Below, piece by piece: positions 54,415 to 64,000 of a stretch of 64,000 nt of DNA. Each line of letters starts with the position of its first letter. The stretch's first letter is position 1. Source of the DNA: Micromonospora sp. NBRC 110009 (GTDB lineage Bacteria; Actinomycetota; Actinomycetes; Mycobacteriales; Micromonosporaceae); contig NZ_CP130427.1 in assembly GCF_030518795.1 (NCBI RefSeq), forward strand, positions 4,650,001-4,714,000, given 5' to 3'. The position numbers and the translations under genes are program-made. Under the pieces are notes generated by a model. It searched no databases. It saw only the letters and a list, made by a program, of their open reading frames with translations, and had not been told where the DNA came from.

Positions 54415-55721
54415 TCATCCAATCGGGGTGGCGATGGTGTGACCGAGGGTGCGCAGTGTGCGGCGGAACTGGCTTTCGTGTTCGACGGGTATGGCGAGGT
54501 GACGGTCGCCGACGAGGGTGCACAGGGTGCGCAGTTTCGGGTCGCGGGCGATGAGGTTTGCGAGGGGTACGTCGGCGCATTCGACGAGGCGGACGAGGCC
54601 GCGGTCGCGGACTCTGGCGGCGCGGGTGGTCACGTCATCGACGAGGACGATCATCGCTGCCGGCAGGTCGTGTGTTGCCCGGTCGGCGAGGAAGGTGACG
54701 AACTGGCCGAGCGGCCGGCCGGTTTCGACTGCGGTGAGCAGCGTGTCGGCGCGTACGGTCCAGACCCGGTCGCTGGTGTGCTCGGCGTGGGCGTCGAGGA
54801 CGAGCCGGTCGGCGGCCGTGGGATCGCCGACGGCGACGATGTCCAGGGTTGGCAGGACTTTCAGGGTCCGCTCCGGCTCCGTGGTGCTGGCGGGTGGCTG
54901 GTAGTCGCCGGTCAGCCCGAGTGCGTAGGCGCCGAGCGGGTTGAGTCGGATGGCGCGCAGGCCGTCGTAGCGGCTGAGGTAGTCGAGGTCGTCGGCACCC
55001 CAGTTGCCGTGGTAGTCGCTGCGGGCGCCGACCGGGTCGGTGTACTCGATGTCGATGAGGCCGAGGGTCGCGGCGTACTCGAACAGCACGGCGAGGGTGT
55101 ACCGGCCCTCGAGGACCGGCCAGTCCGCGAATCCGCTGTAGCCGAGGCTGCCGTACTGGGGGTCGACAAGGTAAAGCTTCCACAGCCCACGTTCGCTGCG
55201 GGCGACGGTCGGGGAGGTCTCCCGGCGGCGGCGCATGGCGGCGAACAGTTCATCGACGGCGATCCACTCGTCGCATCGGCAGGCGGCAAGGGCGGTGGCG
55301 AGGGCCTTGCGGCGGGTCTTGACCGACGTGAGGGCGTTCGCGGCACGCTGGCCCTTGATCCGGTCGATCCGGCTGAACTCGTCGAGCACGGTGGTGGTGA
55401 CCCAGGACCGCCAGAGTTGCCGGATCGTCTGGCGGCCGGTCTACCGAGGGCTGCGCGTCCGCGATCGGTGAGCTGGAGTCGGCCGCCGGCGAGTTCGGCC
55501 AGTCCGCCGGCCTGCAGCAGCAGCGGCCACGCGAACGCCGCGATCGGCTCGGCGGGGTAGAAGTCCCCGCCGTCGAGCACCTCGGCGACGGCGGCGACGG
55601 TCGCGGCGGCGGGTCGACGGGTCGTTTCGCTGCACCGTAACCGACGGGCTGCCACGAGGTGCAGGACGGCGTGAAGGTTGGCCTCGGCCTGTGCGGCGGT
55701 CGACCGGAGGGTCTCAGGCAT
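54415..55721 (-). pseudogene. XPB-type helicase-associated protein, frameshifted
   Basis: Starts at ATG 55721, inside the last codons of the upstream gene (ATGCCTGA overlap). The first frame (AEANLHAVLHLVAARRLRCS, FAWPLLLQAGGLAELAGGRL, LTDRGRAAL) ends near 55440; the rest is in another frame (RQTIRQLWRSWVTTTVLDEF, RIDRIKGQRAAN onwards) to 54415. The C-terminal part (LKVLPTLDIVAVGD, ADTLLTAVETGRPLGQFVTFL, DLPAAMIVLVDDV) matches the helicase-associated XPB/Ssl2 N-terminal-like domain. One base change would restore about 430 aa, so a sequencing error or recent mutation is possible. Part of the TOTE locus. Confidence 0.6.
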
Positions 55722-56862
55722 CGAGTCCTGCCAGGTCGAGGCGTTCCAGCAGGCTGGGCTTACGTGCGTGCACCGCCCGTAGTTCGGCCAGCCGCTGCCG
55801 GAACGGCGTGGTGCTGCCGTCGCGTTCGCTGAGGTCGCGCAGGTCGACAAGGAGTTGAACGCCCGTGTCGTAGTCGCGGGGTTTCTTCGTGGCGATGAGT
55901 TCGTTGACCCGCTGCCACGCGGCGGGCTGATCGACTGCGAGGGCGTCGAGGTGCCGTTGCCGGGCGGCCGCCGTGGACCGTTCCTGGCGGATCCGGTCCC
56001 GCTCACGCTGCTCGGCGACCTGGCGTTCCCGTTCGGCGCGGAGATCCGCGGCGGCGGCGAGCAGCTCCCCAGCGGTGCGTGGGGCCGTCGTGGTGGACGT
56101 GTCCGGGAGGTGTTCGTCGCGGTACCGGCGCAGCAGCCGGCCGCGCAGGGGACCGTCGCCGCCGCTGACCAGGTCGGCGAGGATGGCGTCCTTCTCTCGG
56201 ACCGGGAGTCTGGTGACCCACGAGCGCAGTTGCGCGGCGGTCGGCTCGACGGCGGCCTGCGCCGAAGCGGCCGCCGCGGCCGCGATCAGATCAGGGTCGA
56301 TGCACAGGAACTCGGCGACCGCGGTGAGCGAGGCGTCGAGCGTGCCCAGCCCGGCCGGGACGGGCGGCTCGGGTTCGTCGTCGTCGAGTTCCAGGGACTG
56401 TACGCAGCGCAGCCAGCCCAGGTACAGCAGGCGCAGGTCGCCGGCGGCGAGACCGGCCCGGACCGGGATGATCGAGGCCAGCAGGCCGTGACCGTCGAGG
56501 TCCCACTCATCGGTGCCGTCCTCGTCCTCCCGACAAAGGCGAACGATGACGTGCCTGCCGGCGGTCCACGCGGACGCACTGTCACCCGGAGAGTAGTCGG
56601 CGACGGCGGCGGGGTCGAGCACGCGCTTCGATAGCCGCAGCATGACCTGGCGGGTGCCCCAGTTCGCCAGGTACAGGTGCGCGTCGAAGTACCGCTCCAT
56701 CAGCTTGCGCGGGTCACCCTTGAAATCGCCCCACTGATAGGTGTTGACGAAGCTGGTGGCGGTGATGTCGGCCCGGGTGGACAGCGACCGCAGTTCGGCC
56801 TGTTCGCGAGTCGTGAGGGGCCGGTCGACGGCGGTGAACTCGTAGTACTGATACTCGCTCAC
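55714..56862 (-). CDS. conserved protein of the TOTE-linked operon
   Basis: 382 aa. It begins [21 protein letters not shown] and [20 protein letters not shown], followed by [20 protein letters not shown], a pattern seen beside helicase genes in actinomycetes. The C-terminal third is a long charged coiled coil ([20 protein letters not shown]) and an [14 protein letters not shown] helix. No catalytic motif was identified. It is translationally coupled with the XPB-like gene. Likely an adaptor; function unknown. Confidence 0.65.
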   Translation of the reverse strand: MSEYQYYEFTAVDRPLTTREQAELRSLSTRADITATSFVNTYQWGDFKGDPRKLMERYFDAHLYLANWGTRQVMLRLSKRVLDPAAVADYSPGDSASAWTAGRHVIVRLCREDEDGTDEWDLDGHGLLASIIPVRAGLAAGDLRLLYLGWLRCVQSLELDDDEPEPPVPAGLGTLDASLTAVAEFLCIDPDLIAAAAAASAQAAVEPTAAQLRSWVTRLPVREKDAILADLVSGGDGPLRGRLLRRYRDEHLPDTSTTTAPRTAGELLAAAADLRAERERQVAEQRERDRIRQERSTAAARQRHLDALAVDQPAAWQRVNELIATKKPRDYDTGVQLLVDLRDLSERDGSTTPFRQRLAELRAVHARKPSLLERLDLAGLDA

Positions 56863-56869
56863 CGGCGGT

Positions 56870-57181
56870 CTACCGTCCCGCCCAGTGCCGGTAGGCGTCG
56901 ATCCAGTCGGCGCCGTCCGGTGCTGGTGTGGGCAGCGGCAGGTCGAGCAGGTCGATCTTCTGCCGGTGCCGGCCTTGGGTGCAGACCGCGACGATGCTGT
57001 CGGCGGTCAGGTCGACCTTCCGCACGGTCACCTCCATGCCGAGGACGGTGGTGGTAAACGGCACCGCCAGATGCTCTTCGAGCAGGGTGAACAGGCCGGT
57101 GAGCTGTTCGTCGTCGCCGTACGCGTCAACGGTGGCCTCTTCGATCATCGCCTCGAGCGCCGCACTCCGCTTCGATGCCAT
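56870..57181 (-). CDS. small CcbP-like (calcium-binding family) protein
   Basis: 103 aa from ATG 57181, first gene of the minus operon, eight bases before the next. It reads [40 protein letters not shown] and [12 protein letters not shown], a layout like the CcbP family. The acidic residues that would bind calcium are only partly evident, so the assignment is tentative. Confidence 0.5.
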   Translation of the reverse strand: MASKRSAALEAMIEEATVDAYGDDEQLTGLFTLLEEHLAVPFTTTVLGMEVTVRKVDLTADSIVAVCTQGRHRQKIDLLDLPLPTPAPDGADWIDAYRHWAGR

Positions 57182-57241
57182 CGGCGCAGGATAGCGGACC
57201 CGTCCCGCGGTGTTCGAAGCCCGATACGCGAGGATGGTCCG

Positions 57242-59590
57242 GTGGGTTCGGTCGACGAGTTCGAAGGTCTTCGCCGCGAGCTGCAGCGGTTACGGGCGGA
57301 GAACGCCCGGCTGTCACGGCTGCTCGAACTGCGTGGTCAGGACACGGCTCCTGCGCCGGAGCAGCTGTCCGCGCCGGTCGCTGCGCCGGGCCTGGTCACG
57401 ATGGCCTCACCGGTGGCCGACAAGCTGGCGCTGTTCGCCGACCGGTTCCGGGCCCGCGTCGACGTGTATGCCGTGCGGTGGGAGAACACCCGCACCGGCG
57501 CCGCCGGGTGGATGCCCGCCGTCGCCGGCGGCTGGCGTAAGGGCATGGACCGGCGCGGCGCTACTTACCTGCCCCGGACGGGGGAGGTCGTCGCCGCTCA
57601 TCTCGTCGGCGACGTGTTCATGGGGCTGTACCCGCTGCTGCCTGGCAACACATGCCACTTCGTCGTGGCCGACTTCGACGGCCCGACGGCGATGCTCGAC
57701 GCCCTGGCCTACATCAAGGCGGCGCGGGCCAGCGCTGTGCCGGCGGCATTGGAGATCTCCCAGTCCGGTCGCGGCGCCCACGTGTGGATCTTCTTCGCCG
57801 GTGTGCTCCCGGCGACGACGGCGCGTGCCGTCGGCACCGCCCTGCTGCACGAGGCGATGGTGCTGCGCGGGTCGATGGATCTGCGGTCGTACGATCGGCT
57901 GTTTCCCAACCAGGACGTCCTTCCCGAGGGTGGCTTCGGCAACCTCATCGCCGCGCCGTTGCAGGGCCGGCGCCGTAAGGACGGGCTGACGACGTTCCTC
58001 GATCTCGGCACGCTCGAGCCGTACGCCGACCAGTGGGGGTTCCTGTCGACGCTGGACCGGCTCAGCCCCAGCGACGCGGAACGCATCGCCCGGCAGGCGA
58101 AGCGTGCCACCACCGGCGCGGACGTCGCGGCGATGAGCCGGTCCGATGCGACTCGAGTAAACCCTGCGCTGCCACCGGTGGTGCACGCGGAAGCCGGTGC
58201 CGGGCTGAGCCTCGACGCCGCACAACTCACCCCGGCCGCGTTGGCGACGTTCAAGCACGCCGCCGCCATGGCCAACCCGAAGTTCTACGAACTGCAGCGA
58301 CTGCGGAAGTCCACCTGGGACACCCCACGATTCATCCGCGGCTACGACCTCACCCTCGACGACCGTCTGGTACTACCGCGCGGCCTGCGCCACACGATCG
58401 CCGCGATCGTCGAACACACCGGATCGCGGCTGGCCGTCACCGACGGACGAAACCCGGGCCGCGAAATCGACGCCCCGTTCACCGCCGAACTCACCACCAA
58501 GCAGAGCACCGCAGTCGGTGCGCTCCTCGCCCACGACGACGGTGTACTCGTCGCTCCACCAGGTTCCGGCAAGACCGTCATGGCCTGCGCCGTGATCGCC
58601 GAGCGCGGCACCTCCACCCTGGTGCTCGTCGACCGCAAAGCGCTGGCCGACCAGTGGCGCGCGCGCCTCGAACAGTTCCTCGGCATCCGGGCCGGCCAAC
58701 TCGGCGGCGGCCGGCGCAAGCTCACCGGAGCGGTGGACATCGCGCTGCTGCCCTCCCTGGCCAGACGCGACGACATCACCACACTCACCCAGGGGTACGG
58801 GCACGTCATCATCGACGAGTGCCACCACCTCGCGGCCGCCGCTTACGAGCACTCGGTCAAACGGATCGCCGCGCAGTTCTGGCTCGGGCTCACCGCCACA
58901 CCCGCCCGGCGTGACCGGCTCGACCAGCTCGTCACCTGGCAGCTCGGCCCGATCCGTCACACCATGACCGACGAGGAGCAGGGCACCATCGCGGCCGCGA
59001 TGGCGGTCGATGCCGGACCACAACGACTGCTGCACGTCCACGACACCACGTTCCGGGCCGGCGACGTGGACCTGAACGCACCAGGCGCACTCGCCGAGAT
59101 CCACCGATGCCTAGCCCTCGACCACACGCGCAACACCCAGATCGCCGACGATGTCACCGCAGCCCTCACGCGCGGGCGCAACTGTCTCGTCCTCACCCGG
59201 CGGGTCGCCCACGTCGACGCACTCACCGCGATGCTCGCGGCGCGCGGACATCAGGCGCTCGTACTCCAAGGAGCGATGAGCACCACCGACCGGCGAACCG
59301 CCGTCGACCGACTCGGCGAAGCCAAGGCCGGTGACGGCCTCCTCGTCATCGGCACCACACCGTTCATCGGCGAAGGCTTCGACGCCCCCGTCCTCGACAC
59401 CCTCTTCCTCGCCGGCCCGATCTCCTACGAGGGGCTGCTCATCCAGTGCGCCGGGCGCGTGATCCGGGCGGCGCCCGGCAAGGACGTCGCCGAGGTCCAC
59501 GACTACCATGACCCGGCCACCCCGATTCTCGCCACCTCACTCCAACGCCGTATGCCGGGATACCGAGCACTCGGCTTCTCCAAGGCGTGA
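57242..59590 (+). CDS. TOTE-type archaeo-eukaryotic primase-SF2 helicase
   Basis: 782 aa from GTG 57242 (GAGGATG upstream). A short coiled-coil N-terminus ([18 protein letters not shown]) is followed by the AEP domain: [23 protein letters not shown], the metal motif FVVADFDGP near 140, and the second motif [13 protein letters not shown] near 175. The helicase follows: [20 protein letters not shown], Walker [12 protein letters not shown] near 438, DECH box [14 protein letters not shown] near 524, [15 protein letters not shown] near 549, and motif VI-like [13 protein letters not shown]. This is the domain union of TOTE conflict systems. All catalytic motifs look intact. Likely acts in anti-element defence or selfish replication; the minus-strand operon probably supplies partners. 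Confidence 0.85.
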   Translation: MGSVDEFEGLRRELQRLRAENARLSRLLELRGQDTAPAPEQLSAPVAAPGLVTMASPVADKLALFADRFRARVDVYAVRWENTRTGAAGWMPAVAGGWRKGMDRRGATYLPRTGEVVAAHLVGDVFMGLYPLLPGNTCHFVVADFDGPTAMLDALAYIKAARASAVPAALEISQSGRGAHVWIFFAGVLPATTARAVGTALLHEAMVLRGSMDLRSYDRLFPNQDVLPEGGFGNLIAAPLQGRRRKDGLTTFLDLGTLEPYADQWGFLSTLDRLSPSDAERIARQAKRATTGADVAAMSRSDATRVNPALPPVVHAEAGAGLSLDAAQLTPAALATFKHAAAMANPKFYELQRLRKSTWDTPRFIRGYDLTLDDRLVLPRGLRHTIAAIVEHTGSRLAVTDGRNPGREIDAPFTAELTTKQSTAVGALLAHDDGVLVAPPGSGKTVMACAVIAERGTSTLVLVDRKALADQWRARLEQFLGIRAGQLGGGRRKLTGAVDIALLPSLARRDDITTLTQGYGHVIIDECHHLAAAAYEHSVKRIAAQFWLGLTATPARRDRLDQLVTWQLGPIRHTMTDEEQGTIAAAMAVDAGPQRLLHVHDTTFRAGDVDLNAPGALAEIHRCLALDHTRNTQIADDVTAALTRGRNCLVLTRRVAHVDALTAMLAARGHQALVLQGAMSTTDRRTAVDRLGEAKAGDGLLVIGTTPFIGEGFDAPVLDTLFLAGPISYEGLLIQCAGRVIRAAPGKDVAEVHDYHDPATPILATSLQRRMPGYRALGFSKA

Positions 59591-59767
59591 GCGCACCGGA
59601 CCCTGGGCCCCCGGGCACCGACAGGCCGGTCTGCAAGCGTCACGTAGTCCCCGCTACTGCAGCGAAGGCTGTAGTATCAGCGCATGCGCACTCAGAGTGC
59701 GCATCGATGCGGATCGTGGGGGTTCAGTTCCCCCCTCGGACACAAACCATTACCCCACGGTGCGCGC
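59591..59767. other. intergenic with a G5/C6 hairpin
   Basis: Contains GGGGG-TTCAGTT-CCCCC (59718-59734), which could be a terminator for the primase-helicase gene or the edge of an old attachment site next to a serine-recombinase remnant. The 15 bases CCCCCTCGGACACAA (59731-59745) recur at 21713-21727. Confidence 0.35.
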
Positions 59768-60300
59768 TTAGGTCCACTGAATTTCCGGCTGGCAGGTGGG
59801 CCGAAGGCCGAGTTGGCGGTAGACCTTGGCCTTGTCGGCGGGGTCGGCGTCACGGAGGACGGCGGCGATGTCGCCGAGGGCCGTCACCAGGTCTCTGATT
59901 TCCGCTCGGCTCATCTGGCGTGGGCTGTTGCCCGCGTTCGCGTCAAGCTCTGCTTCGGCGCGGGCGCGTTCGGTCTGGGTTTGAGCGATCCACCCGGTGA
60001 CTACCGCTGGGTCGGCTCCGGCATCGAGGGCCGCTCGGTAGCGTTCCAGTTTCGCGTCGCATTCGTTGATGATTGTCTGGGCTGCCGTGGTTGGAACGGG
60101 CGGATGATTCAGGGGTTGGGCGTCGGCGAGCGCGGTGATTGTCTGTTCGATGCGGTGGGGTGTGAAGGCGGAGGCCAGCCAGGTGTCGAGGGGGTCGGTG
60201 AGGGCGTCCTCGCGTAGGTACACGTTGCGGGGATGTGGGACCTGGTTGGCGAGGGCGTATTCGTGGGGGAAGTGGCAGGTCGCGATCAGTTGCCCGACAG
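59768..60300 (-). pseudogene. large serine recombinase, C-terminal remnant
   Basis: Reads ATCHFPHEYALANQVPHPRN, VYLREDALTDPLDTWLASAF, AKLERYRAALDAGADPAVV and MSRAEIRDLVTALGDIAAVL, ending at 59768. This is the C-terminal zinc-ribbon/coiled-coil part of actinobacterial serine integrases. The catalytic N-terminal domain is gone, so the enzyme is dead. It marks an old integrative element. Confidence 0.7.
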
Positions 60301-60451
60301 GCCGCGGCGCGCGGCCGCCAGGCCCCGACATCATCCCGAGATCCGCATGGGTCCACTTCCGCGGACCCGACAACCTGCAGGCGACGGCGGAAGAGACCGT
60401 CGTTACGGCGGCATTGACCGTGAAAGCCTGCGACGGCATTAGCGATGGGCA

Positions 60452-61018
60452 TCATGCCCCGCGCTCGATGGCCTCCGAGCGGCAGGGAATGCACCTGCCA
60501 GCAGGCTGGCCGATGTGCCCCGGACGCGAGCAGCGGCGGCCACCGCCGGTCATCGGCGGCGCCGCGCCGCCCCGCTCGGCGTAACCCGGAGCGCGGGTCT
60601 GCTTCCTCTGCGGAGCGAACCGGTCGCGATTCGGTGCCCGCCTGTCTTTCATTGGTTGGTCTTCGAGGCTTCGGGTGACACCCTGTCTGTCACCCCCGCT
60701 TGCCGATTCTGTCACCCTGCCCTGCTGATTTGTCACCCCAGAGGCGGATCCCAGCCGCCCGGCTCCGGTGACCAGACGGTAGACGCGGGTGGCGATCCCG
60801 GCGACCTTGGACACGGCCAGGCGGCCGAGCTGCACCAGCTTGGAGAGGCATCGCTGCACCGTCCGCTCCGAGCAGCCGGCGTAGTTGGCGATGGTGGCGA
60901 CGGAAGGCCAAGCCTTACCTTCATGATTGGCGTGTGCGGCGATGGCGATAGCCACGGCACGCTCGTTCTTCCCAAGATCTTTCGTCGCGAGAAGAGCGAC
61001 TTTAACGGCCAGGCTCAT
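60452..61018 (-). CDS. helix-turn-helix replication-type protein
   Basis: 188 aa from ATG 61018. The N-terminal winged HTH (NERAVAIAIAAHANHEGKAW, SVATIANYAGCSERTVQRCL) is the type found in plasmid and integrative-element replication or regulatory proteins. The C-terminal half is basic and disordered and ends in CSRPGHIG and CIPCRSEAIERGA, a possible zinc-binding tail. It likely belongs to the same decayed element as the serine recombinase. Confidence 0.65.
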   Translation of the reverse strand: MSLAVKVALLATKDLGKNERAVAIAIAAHANHEGKAWPSVATIANYAGCSERTVQRCLSKLVQLGRLAVSKVAGIATRVYRLVTGAGRLGSASGVTNQQGRVTESASGGDRQGVTRSLEDQPMKDRRAPNRDRFAPQRKQTRAPGYAERGGAAPPMTGGGRRCSRPGHIGQPAGRCIPCRSEAIERGA

Positions 61019-62270
61019 GGCGTCGGAGCTCCTACGTCCGTCGGGGCCACGGGTAGGTGTTCTGCACCGACGCGGCCGAGCTTCAAAGGCATCCCGCGCC
61101 GTACAAGCGACAGGTCTAGTGATCCACGCTCACCTATCGCTGAAGGTCAAGTCGCAGAGGAGAAGCGGGCATCCCAACCGGCCGCCGACTGCGTCCGAAT
61201 CGAGCTCGGCGAGGAGCCCCCACGCCCGGAATCCCGATACGAGCGCGCTGAGCGTTTGAGGTCGGCGAGGCGGCGCGGCGGGGAAGGCTACATGCGGACA
61301 TTCCGGGCCGGACGGGCTCAGCTCACGAGGTGAAGGCGATTGGTCAGGTGAGGAGAGTCGAGTGCGAGGTCCGCGAGGCTGAGCGGACTCGCCGCGGAGC
61401 TGCTACAGCGCGCCGACTCGGCTCAAATCGGCCCAGGCGGCGTGGCCCAGGCTGGCGGTGGCAACGGGCACGCGTACCGATGCGGCGGCGAGGTGTTGGC
61501 GCAAGAGGGGGCGCGGGGGGCGGAGCACCGGCTCGGGGTCAACCGCATCTTCGCCAGCTCAGCCGGCTATGCCCGCAGCCAGCCGGCTACCCGTGTAATC
61601 CGTCAGCGTTGGGATCGGGGGAACTGGTGGTCGTGCAGTTGGGTGCACTAAAGGGCGTTGAGCCGCACTGAACGACGTTCAACGGCATCGTCCTCGGCCT
61701 GCGACCATCCGTACCCGCAGGTGGAGGCGGATGGAACCCTCTTGTTTCACACGGAGTGCTCAGCGGTTTTGGGCAGCAGTCGACAGCGCTCTATGTCGCC
61801 TGGCAGGGGAGTATGCGCAGGTCACGGCGGTAAGGAGCTGCTGGATGTCTCGACCTTGCAAGTGGGAGCAGACTGGGTGCAGCTTGGCGAAGTGGTCACC
61901 GCGTCCGAAGTGCTCACCGATGTCCGACAAGGAATAGTGCGCTGACCTGCGGCGATGTGGGCGAGCGGGTCGGCGTGACCTCCCAGAGAACACCGAAGAG
62001 GTCAGCCTCCGCTGCTCCCCGCCTGGCCGGTGCCGGCTGTCGTCGTGGAGCCCGCTGACGCCAATTATGAGGGCCTCGCCGCATCCACGTACGGCTCTGG
62101 GTCGGCCGCGCTGCTGTCGGTATGGATCCCGATACCTGAGAATCGAATCCCACCAGCAACCCTCTGGCCAGGGCTTCTTGCTCGGAGACCTATTCGGCAG
62201 CTCCGAAGAGATCGCTGCAGGAGACGCCGCCTTACAGCTCGAGTGTGACAACGGCGCAGTTGCTCGTTCC
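61019..62270. other. long gene-poor stretch
   Basis: No gene could be supported in 1.25 kb. Open frames exist on both strands but have atypical residue use and no ribosome sites. A plus-strand piece ending about 61333 (PESRYERAERLRSARRRGGE) could be a gene end. Probably decayed element DNA. Confidence 0.4.
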
Positions 62271-62540
62271 TCAGTGAGCGCTGGGGCGCCGCTGCGCGCC
62301 GAGTTCCGTTAAGACACCCAGCATTCCAGCTGGCGTGTTGTGCGCGAACACGACTTCGGCGAGCTCCGGGGTGATGTCCGGCAGGTGCCACGGTCCTTGG
62401 CCAGGGTGGGGCAGCGCGGTGACGACGATCAGGTCCATGCGGCCTTGCCACCGCTGCCGGCAGAGCATGATTTCGGCGACGTCGTCCTTGGTCATCTGGA
62501 TGTGGTGGTGGGTGAGGCGGTGTAGCAGGAGGCGCAGCAT
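62271..62540 (-). CDS. small hypothetical protein
   Basis: 89 aa from ATG 62540. Natural composition (DDVAEIMLCRQRWQGRMDLI, VVTALPHPGQGPWHLPDITP, ELAEVVFAHNTPAGMLGVL) suggests a real gene, but the ribosome site is weak and the family is not known. Confidence 0.45.
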   Translation of the reverse strand: MLRLLLHRLTHHHIQMTKDDVAEIMLCRQRWQGRMDLIVVTALPHPGQGPWHLPDITPELAEVVFAHNTPAGMLGVLTELGAQRRPSAH

Positions 62541-62705
62541 CGTGGTCCCTTGAGGTGGCGGCAGTAGCGGAGATCGAAGCAGGAGGGTCCGACGTTCGGA
62601 CCGCGGTGGTGGGATCGCTGGCGTCGGCAGGATCCGCTGTTCGCAGGTGCGGGAGGTGGGCCGGTAGGCGGTGTATCGAGAGGGCGGTGATCGCCCATGG
62701 TGGGG
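62541..62705. other. short intergenic before IS982
   Basis: Nothing recognised; ends at the CTAG that borders the IS982 element. Confidence 0.4.
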
Positions 62706-62709
62706 CTAG

Positions 62710-63686
62710 ACGAGTAATTCCTAAGTCGGTCCGGGGCTGCGAACGCAGCGAAGGGTGTTGATGATCCGTTTGTGACGACAGACATCAACACCCTTCTCAC
62801 CGCACTGTACGTGAAGATCGACGACTGGCTGGGGCGGCCCCGCAGGTCCGGTCGGCCACCGAAGCTGTCAGATGCTGAGCTGCTGACCCTGGCGGTGGCC
62901 CAGGTGCTGCTCGGGATCCGGTCCGAGGCCCGCTGGCTGCGGTTCGTCCCCGCGCATCTGCCCGGAGCGTTTCCCTATCTGCCGGGGCAGTCCGGCTACA
63001 ACAAGCGCCTACGCGCCGCCGTGCCGCTACTGAAGAGGGCGATCCGGGCGGTGGCCGCGGACACCGACCTGTGGGCCGACTCGGTCTGGGTGGTCGACTC
63101 CACCCCGGTCGAGTGCGGCCGGTCCCGGCCCACCGTGCGCCGCTCATGGTTAGCGGGCTGGGCCAGCTACGGCTACTGCCCGTCGCACTCGCGCTGGTTC
63201 TGGGGTCTGCGGCTGCACCTGGTCTGCACCCCGGCCGGCCTGCCCGTCACCTGGGCTCTGGCCAACCCCAAGATCGACGAACGGCAAGTGTTGACCGCGG
63301 TCCTCGAACACGACCCGGACCTTTTGGCCGAACGCCCAGGCCTGCTGATCATCGCGGACAAGGGCTATGTGTCCGCCGAGCTGGACCGCTGGCTGGCCGA
63401 ACGCGGAGTGCGGCTGCTACGGCCCTCCTACCGCAACCGCACCCCACGACCCGGCGAGCACCTGCTCAAACCGATCCGGCAACTCATCGAATCGGTCAAC
63501 GACACGCTCAAGGGCCAACTCGACCTCGAGCTACACGGCGGCCGCAGCATCGAAGGCGTCGCCGCCCGCGTCGCACAACGACTCCTGGCCATGACCGCCG
63601 CCATCTGGCACAACCGCACCACCGGACAACCCCTGACCAGGTCCCTGATCGCCTACGACCACTGACCAGGATTAGGACTTACTCGT
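62710..63686 (+). mobile_element. IS982-family element, copy 2
   Basis: Same inverted ends as copy 1 and again bordered by CTAG (62706-62709, 63687-63690). Same orientation as copy 1, about 27.7 kb away. The two are near-identical with scattered base changes. Confidence 0.75.
62772..63665 (+). CDS. IS982-family transposase, copy 2
   Basis: 297 aa from GTG 62772, intact. DDE residues as in copy 1 (WVVDSTPVECGRSRP, IIADKGYVSAELD, SVNDTLKGQLDLE). Residue differences include ADSV for TDST and RSWLAG for RSRLAG. Confidence 0.88.
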   Translation: MTTDINTLLTALYVKIDDWLGRPRRSGRPPKLSDAELLTLAVAQVLLGIRSEARWLRFVPAHLPGAFPYLPGQSGYNKRLRAAVPLLKRAIRAVAADTDLWADSVWVVDSTPVECGRSRPTVRRSWLAGWASYGYCPSHSRWFWGLRLHLVCTPAGLPVTWALANPKIDERQVLTAVLEHDPDLLAERPGLLIIADKGYVSAELDRWLAERGVRLLRPSYRNRTPRPGEHLLKPIRQLIESVNDTLKGQLDLELHGGRSIEGVAARVAQRLLAMTAAIWHNRTTGQPLTRSLIAYDH

Positions 63687-63720
63687 CTAGCGCTTGGCGG
63701 CGGGGTTGATCAATCGGCCC

Positions 63721-63870
63721 GTGGGATGGAAAGGGGGCCGGTTCGGCGCAACCTGCTGGAGGGTGGCGCTGCAACAGGATGCGCCGGCGGCACGTCGTCT
63801 GCACTACTGGCGCACCCCCGACGGGTACGAGTTCTCCAGGGTGGCCGTCCACGACGACTACCGCCCATGA
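63721..63870 (+). CDS. possible small protein or truncated gene end
   Basis: 49 aa from GTG 63721, or 36 aa from GTG 63763 with GGAGG just before it. The C-terminus ARRLHYWRTPDGYEFSRVAV, HDDYRP looks like genuine protein. It may be the tail of a gene cut by IS982. Ends 79 bases before the next start. Confidence 0.35.
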   Translation: MGWKGGRFGATCWRVALQQDAPAARRLHYWRTPDGYEFSRVAVHDDYRP

Positions 63871-63949
63871 ACGTGCTCTCCCCCGCCATACGCCTACGGT
63901 GCGGCCGGCCAGCTGCGCGGTCGGCCACCTGGAACTGACAAGGAGTGCC

Positions 63950-64000
63950 GTGAACGAGGATGCTGTTTACGCCGCCGCCCGCAGGGTGATCGACGCCGGT
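63950..64000 (+). CDS. start of a gene cut by the window edge
   Basis: GTG 63950 preceded by AAGGAG at good spacing; the first 17 residues (NEDAVYAAARRVIDAG) look natural. The product cannot be assigned. Confidence 0.5.
   Translation, partial: MNEDAVYAAARRVIDAG

Noticed and set aside
59718-59745. tRNA T-arm-like sequence (GGGGG TTCAGTT CCCCC) next to a serine-recombinase remnant
   Set aside because: No D-arm, anticodon arm or matching acceptor strand upstream, and loop position 58 is G instead of A. Not a tRNA gene.
21713-59745. 15-base direct repeat CCCCCTCGGACACAA at 21713 and 59731 as possible att sites of a 38-kb island
   Set aside because: A 15-base match is expected about once by chance in 64 kb of GC-rich DNA, and flanks diverge at once. 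Too weak without an empty-site comparison.

Overview
The window is high-GC DNA with strong third-position GC bias, frequent GTG starts and many ATGA/GTGA-coupled genes. This points to a filamentous actinomycete (Actinomycetota; Micromonosporales or Streptomyces-like, which I cannot separate from sequence alone). No tRNA, rRNA or CRISPR array was recognised. The region is accessory: phage-tail-like, mobile and conflict-system genes set among many broken genes.

Layout. (1) 1-15.4 kb: part of an extracellular contractile injection system (eCIS). A minus-strand operon of eleven tightly coupled genes (14444 to 3701) encodes a DUF4255/Pvc16-type cap, an unknown, sheath 1, tube 1, sheath 2, tube 2, a Pvc7-like tube/LysM-type protein, a 55-aa protein, the gpD and gpV halves of the spike, and a membrane protein. 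A cysteine-rich coiled-coil gene diverges from it. At the left edge a plus-strand effector-like gene with a putative immunity gene is separated from the operon by an insertion sequence. The ATPase, PAAR tip, gp25 baseplate, tape measure and fibre genes are not in the window. (2) 15.6-24.3 kb: a decay zone. An IS701-family element splits a gene that can be rejoined exactly. It is followed by an Hsp70-like pseudogene, transposase scraps (IS3, IS701, NF041680-like), a truncated GNAT gene and a few intact small membrane proteins. (3) 24.3-33.2 kb: a two-gene operon of a 2192-aa P-loop ATPase and a 771-aa beta-CASP metallo-beta-lactamase nuclease, which is the best candidate for an undescribed conflict system here. 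(4) 33.3-36 kb: IS110, IS3 and IS982 elements. (5) 36.5-48.6 kb: an HTH regulator, then an immune-like cluster: ComEC-like MBL hydrolase and CHAT protease on minus; EAD1-trypsin, EAD/TIR-like/STAND/TPR protein, LuxR-type regulator and patatin phospholipase on plus. (6) 49-53.6 kb: a tyrosine integrase with a frameshifted AbrB-like partner, then a NarL-type two-component system and a DUF4386-like membrane protein, bracketed by two decayed copies of one gene fragment. (7) 54.4-59.6 kb: a TOTE-type primase-helicase gene with three divergent partner genes. (8) 59.8-64 kb: a serine-recombinase remnant, an HTH replication-type gene, a second near-identical IS982 copy and the start of a further gene.

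How the parts fit. The injection system would deliver toxins. The two NTPase-nuclease/protease loci and the TOTE locus look like intracellular immunity or conflict modules. The density of insertion sequences suggests an island that gains and loses such modules. Three unrelated IS families here all sit in the tetranucleotide CTAG, and the two IS982 copies bracket about 27 kb of the conflict genes.
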